Source: Hedera helix
Taxonomy: Eukaryota; Streptophyta; Magnoliopsida; Apiales; Araliaceae
Reading direction: 5' to 3'
DNA length: 64,000 nucleotides
Assembly: GCA_947179155.2 (NCBI GenBank)
Contig: OX359275.1
Span: 4,190,501 to 4,254,500, forward strand
Positions 60,611 through 64,000 of this stretch are shown piece by piece. The position numbers and the translations under genes were made by a program. How positions within the stretch are numbered: position 1 is the first letter of the stretch; each line of letters opens with the position of its first letter. The notes under the pieces were generated by a model. That model made no database searches and was not told the origin of the DNA. It saw only the letters and a program-made list of their open reading frames with translations.

Positions 60611-62142
60611 GACAATCATAATCCTACTTAAGCTCCCTAAACAACCAACACTAGTCAATTAGTGATCCTAAGCATGCTTACTTTTGCAAGGAATGACTAG
60701 CTTGATTGACACTTGGATTGACATCTATCAAGATAGTTTACAAGTTATCAATGGAGTAACATATAAGCAACATTTCTCCAACACTTAACCAAAGTGTGGT
60801 TAAGGCTCTTATTCTTGTAACCTATGATAACTCAACTATCAACCATGGTTCAAGCTCATCAACTAAACATACACACATCTTCCACCAAATAACCCAAGTA
60901 GGGTTCATTCTCTACAATCAATTATACATATATATCTAACATTGGTTAATGTTTTATTTTTATTACCACTTAGGGTTAACTAGTAACCCAACAATGGTTA
61001 GTTCTCTACAACATAAATTCATAAGAATTGACTATTTTCATTAACTAGGGTTGGTGAACCACCCATTGGTTAATTCATTTAACCAACATTGGTTAACTCT
61101 CTACCATTTTATATACTTTCAACATATATAGCTATACATATTCACCAATAACCTTTTATTTAAATCATATCATAGCTTGAATTGAACAATTTAAATTGAA
61201 TACAAGCAACATGCATTTTTACTCAATCTCCAAGTGGGACCCCATGTTTGGTCAACACTCCACCATTTTTTCTTTATTTTTATTATATATACATAATACT
61301 TGCAATTTCTACTAACCATTAACCAAGGTATGGTTAATTCTCTACAACATGCAACCCATGGTTACCTACCAACTAGGGTTGTTCAATTAACCCTACATTA
61401 GTTAATTATCTACACTTGACAATATTTTCCAACACTTTGACCAACATTAGAGTTTTAAGTGTTTGGGCTACATAACTTACTTTGCATTGGGCTCTCTTAT
61501 TTAATTACTTGGGCTACCCAACACAATTCACATATCATTTATAACTTTGGCTTGATAATTAATTTAATTGGACTACCACACTACTTGCCAACATAATTTC
61601 ATTGGACTTATATTAATTACCTTTTTATACTTATCAACAAGACTTACAACAATTAAAATATTTGCTTGTCTTAATCCATTATTGGACTCTATACAACAAT
61701 TCTATAATTAAGTTAATTACTTAATTAATTACTTCTCATTATTGTCATCCTAGGCAATCATCCTAGCGTTTCTATATAATTAACCTAATTAATTATATTT
61801 CATGACTTTCCTTCTTACATCATATATAGACTAATTGATTTGTTAGTTTTAATTGAGTATTAATTTACTCATCTTCTTATTTGTCTAACAAACACACTTT
61901 AAGTATATATAATTTAATATTACCACATTCACTTCTCAATTGAATTTATTTCCTTAATAAATTCTCTACATGCATCGTTACAATATCCTCACATTTAATT
62001 TATAACAAGTAAATCATTTTAACAAAAATGTTTACCCATTTTCTACACATCTTACTTCTCAAATTCTAGGTTTTAAACCATAACATTTAATTAAAATTTA
62101 AAAATCTTATTTACAAATCTTATAAATATTTAGGATATTACA

Positions 62143-62156
62143 TTCACTCTTTCTTA
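62143..62156 (-). other. polypurine tract of element C (degenerate)
   Basis: Minus-strand ataagaaagagtga region directly next to the LTR, preceded by the ggggacgaaattttt motif that also precedes the PPT of element B. Confidence 0.6.
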
Positions 62157-63415
62157 TAAAAATTTCGTCCCCAAAATTTTATCATACTTATTTCTACCAA
62201 ATTTTATCTCTGAATATATCTCTTCACTCATCAAATTCTATGACCACCATTTTCTAGGAAGTTCATACTTTTCACAATTCCAGAACAATGGAATATCTTG
62301 CAGAAGAATAAATTGAAAATCAATATCTTACAAAAGAATAAATTAAAAATCAAAATATTCATTAAAACTTTCATACTATTCTGAGGGGTCATAAAGACTG
62401 TGAACATACGTGAGGACTTATCAGTTCTTAACTGATTACCTCAGGAGGACTTATCGGTTCTCTAACTGATTACCTCGTCGGAGCTATATGCCGACAAAAA
62501 TATATCTGCTTCTGCAATTATTTACCTCAGACTTACTATAAAATTCTGCACTAGCATAAGTTGGATTGGAAATAAAACTTGAGTCATTTCTGACCAAAAG
62601 TGTCCAATCAAAATAAATGACATAGACTCACAACATTGAACTTAATTTCAACTTAATTTTTCAAAGAAAACCAGACACGGACCAACCAAACACTGTTGGG
62701 CAGTGTGTACTGGCACAGGTGCGTCAGGCCATTCTGTCTGAAAGTCAACTGTTTGACTGCTCGACCCTTCGACGCTCCGACAGTCATAACTTCTTCATTT
62801 TAAAATATTTTGGGGTGATTCTTGAGTCCATTATCATAAAAATTTTCCCCTCTACAACTTCTCTTTAGATCACCAATCCAAATTCCAAACGTAACTAGAC
62901 TCAAAACTTCTCACAAGGTTAACGTAGGGTTTAAAAATCAATATGCTTTGAGGAAAAATCCATAACTTTTTTATTTTTCCATATTTTTGAAAGATTCAAA
63001 TGGGTTTTCTTAAAAACTCATAGAGGTGACTTTTTAGCCATAGAAATGATTTTTTCAATTTGTACATTTCAAACTACAACATTAAATATCACATGTTCAA
63101 TTAAGGTTTTACCGGCAAAGTTTAATATAGACATTTCTTGCATTTTTATGTATACCACTCATACAAATACATGTATTAACTATATCAAACTATGAATATA
63201 CCTATATATCATAGCTTTAGACTTCTAGAATATCAAAACAAGTTTTGATCGATTAAAAATATATTTTGACCGTTTAAAACTTATATAGACAATAAAAATT
63301 TACTTATGGAAAAGATATAACACTTTTCAACCTCTTGAATTTGAATATTCTTCTTCTTCTTCTTATATATCTTGCTAGGACTCCTCCCCTTCCTTCTTCT
63401 TGATCTACCCAAAAA
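62157..63415 (-). mobile_element. rearranged LTR fragment G following a remnant of element C
   Basis: The first few dozen bases are the 3' end of the internal region of C. No integrase or chromodomain remains. From about 62240 the sequence resembles the R/U5 part of S1 (compare 4600-4700). Bases 62640-63415 repeat 59690-60465 in the same orientation, including the cactgttgggcagtgtgt stretch and a decayed form of the ttttaccggtaaaa palindrome (63107-63120). The AT-rich middle of the LTR is missing. G is thus an internally deleted LTR of the C/S1 family, cut off at 63415 where element E begins. Confidence 0.7.
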
Positions 63416-63615
63416 TATCCTATGAGCCGATTCAAGTCGAAAAAGATCTATCGTACGAGAAAATTCCTATCCAGATACTAGATAGAAAAGAACAGAAATT
63501 ACGGAATAAAGTTATACATTCTGTCAAAATCCTCTTGAGAAACCACAACGCTGAGGAAGCTACGTGGGAGCTTGAAGAAAAGATGAGGACTAACTATCCG
63601 AATCTTTTTGAGTAG
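63416..63615 (+). pseudogene. 3' end of element E pol: chromodomain region
   Basis: The plus-strand frame (SYEPIQVEKDLSYEKIPIQI..., KEQKLRNKVIHSVKIL, RNH, EEATWELEEKMRTNYPNLFE) ends in TAG at 63613-63615. It matches the last 65 or so codons of D pol nearly residue for residue. Everything upstream, including the GPF module, is missing: the preceding bases are LTR sequence of family G. The first Met in this frame is supplied by the LTR side of the junction and is not a real start. Confidence 0.9.
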
Positions 63616-63648
63616 TTTAAATTTGTAATTCCGGGGACAGAATTCTTA

Positions 63649-63661
63649 TAAGGGGGGAGAA
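63649..63661 (+). other. polypurine tract of element E
   Basis: taaggggggagaa abutting the LTR start, as in element D. Confidence 0.9.
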
Positions 63662-64000
63662 TGTAATGACCACAAATTTCATTAGTCATTGTAATTATAA
63701 TTAATAAAGAATTAGCAATGAATTTAAAATTTTTGTACTAATTAATTGTGTATTACATAATTAAATAAATGTACGTATGTGTATGTATATTTATTTAAAG
63801 AATTAAAGTAATGTGTATAATTAATTAAAGCAAATCTAATTGGATTATATTTTAAATCAAAAGGAGTTGTAAAACTAGGTCAAAGACATTAACCTAGTAT
63901 CTCATGTAATTAATTAAATTTCTAGTCCATGTAATTAATTAAACAAGCCAAATGTTTATGAAATGTAGCATAGTTATTTAAATGTTAGCCCAATGTGTTA
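63662..64000 (+). mobile_element. start of the 3' LTR of element E
   Basis: Begins TGTAATGACCACAAATTTC and continues to the window end. AT-rich with no gene in the visible part. Confidence 0.88.

Larger units (their letters stand above)
38332..62142 (-). mobile_element. 3' LTR of element C (4.05 kb of its own), interrupted by element D
   Basis: Starts TGTGACGACCCCGAATTCGG at 38332 and ends GGATATTACA at 62142. Without element D and one target copy, its two parts (38332-39756 and 59514-62142) add to 4054 bases, nearly the length of S1. A PPT-like tract follows at 62143, so this is the 3' LTR of a minus-strand element rather than a solo LTR, and the outer flank attat (38327-38331) has no partner. 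The parts 59700-62140 hold only LTR sequence: GC-richer U3 text near 59700-59830, a palindrome ttttaccggtaaaa at 60149-60162, and AT-rich sequence without genes. Confidence 0.85.

Noticed and set aside
1..64000. CRISPR arrays, tRNA or rRNA genes, bacterial operons
   Set aside because: No regularly spaced identical repeats with unique spacers, no tRNA or rRNA signatures, and the content is that of a plant nuclear genome.

Overview
The window reads as heterochromatic, repeat-packed nuclear DNA of a flowering plant. It is strongly AT-rich and holds Tekay/Del-like Ty3 chromoviruses with very long LTRs, a Ty1/copia element, a CACTA transposon, and broken pieces of host genes (alpha-tubulin, mitochondrial processing peptidase alpha). 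I see no intact host gene, rRNA, tRNA or CRISPR array. Names A-G, T and S1-S4 are my own labels.

Left part (1-26308). Element A is a minus-strand Ty3 element: partial 3' LTR 1-733, decayed pol 747-4117 continuing at 8168-8430, PBS 8595-8608, and a 5' LTR starting at 8613. Its protease is split by solo LTR S1 (4118-8167). Its 5' LTR is split by solo LTR T (9462-16327, repeat TCAGG), which is itself split by solo LTR S2 (11195-15904, repeat GAAAC). A's 5' LTR stops abruptly near 17175, where the 5'-truncated plus-strand Ty3 element B begins (pol 17168-20577, 3' LTR 20610-26308). B's LTR carries solo LTR S3 (21008-24125, repeat ACAGT).

Middle part (26309-38331). After about 2.4 kb of intergenic DNA with a fold-back element comes a minus-strand mosaic. 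From its 5' side it has a 411-bp LTR with PBS (F), a leader, an unidentified acidic reading frame, an MPP-alpha fragment, an alpha-tubulin fragment, and the gag-pol of a copia element ending in a copia 3' LTR (28719-29026). The first three coding blocks share one reading frame. The copia part is split by S4 (31358-33780, repeat ATAAT), an LTR-like element whose two ends form 284-bp inverted repeats.

Right part (38332-64000). A 4.05-kb LTR of element C (38332-62142) is split by the essentially complete minus-strand element D (39757-59508, repeat AATAT, 3.88-kb LTRs). D's gag-pol stays in one frame with six stop codons. D also has an intact extra 285-codon frame upstream of gag, predicted to be acidic and coiled-coil. 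D's gag is split by a 5.96-kb CACTA element (48084-54044, repeat GTG) without recognisable transposase but with exon-like segments and a 33-G run. The window ends with an LTR fragment (G) fused to the 3' end of plus-strand element E (chromodomain, PPT, LTR start at 63662).

The overall history is repeated nesting, frequent LTR-LTR recombination to solo LTRs, and truncating deletions. The most unusual objects are the retro-chimera at 35007-37121, D's extra frame, and the palindromic LTR S4.
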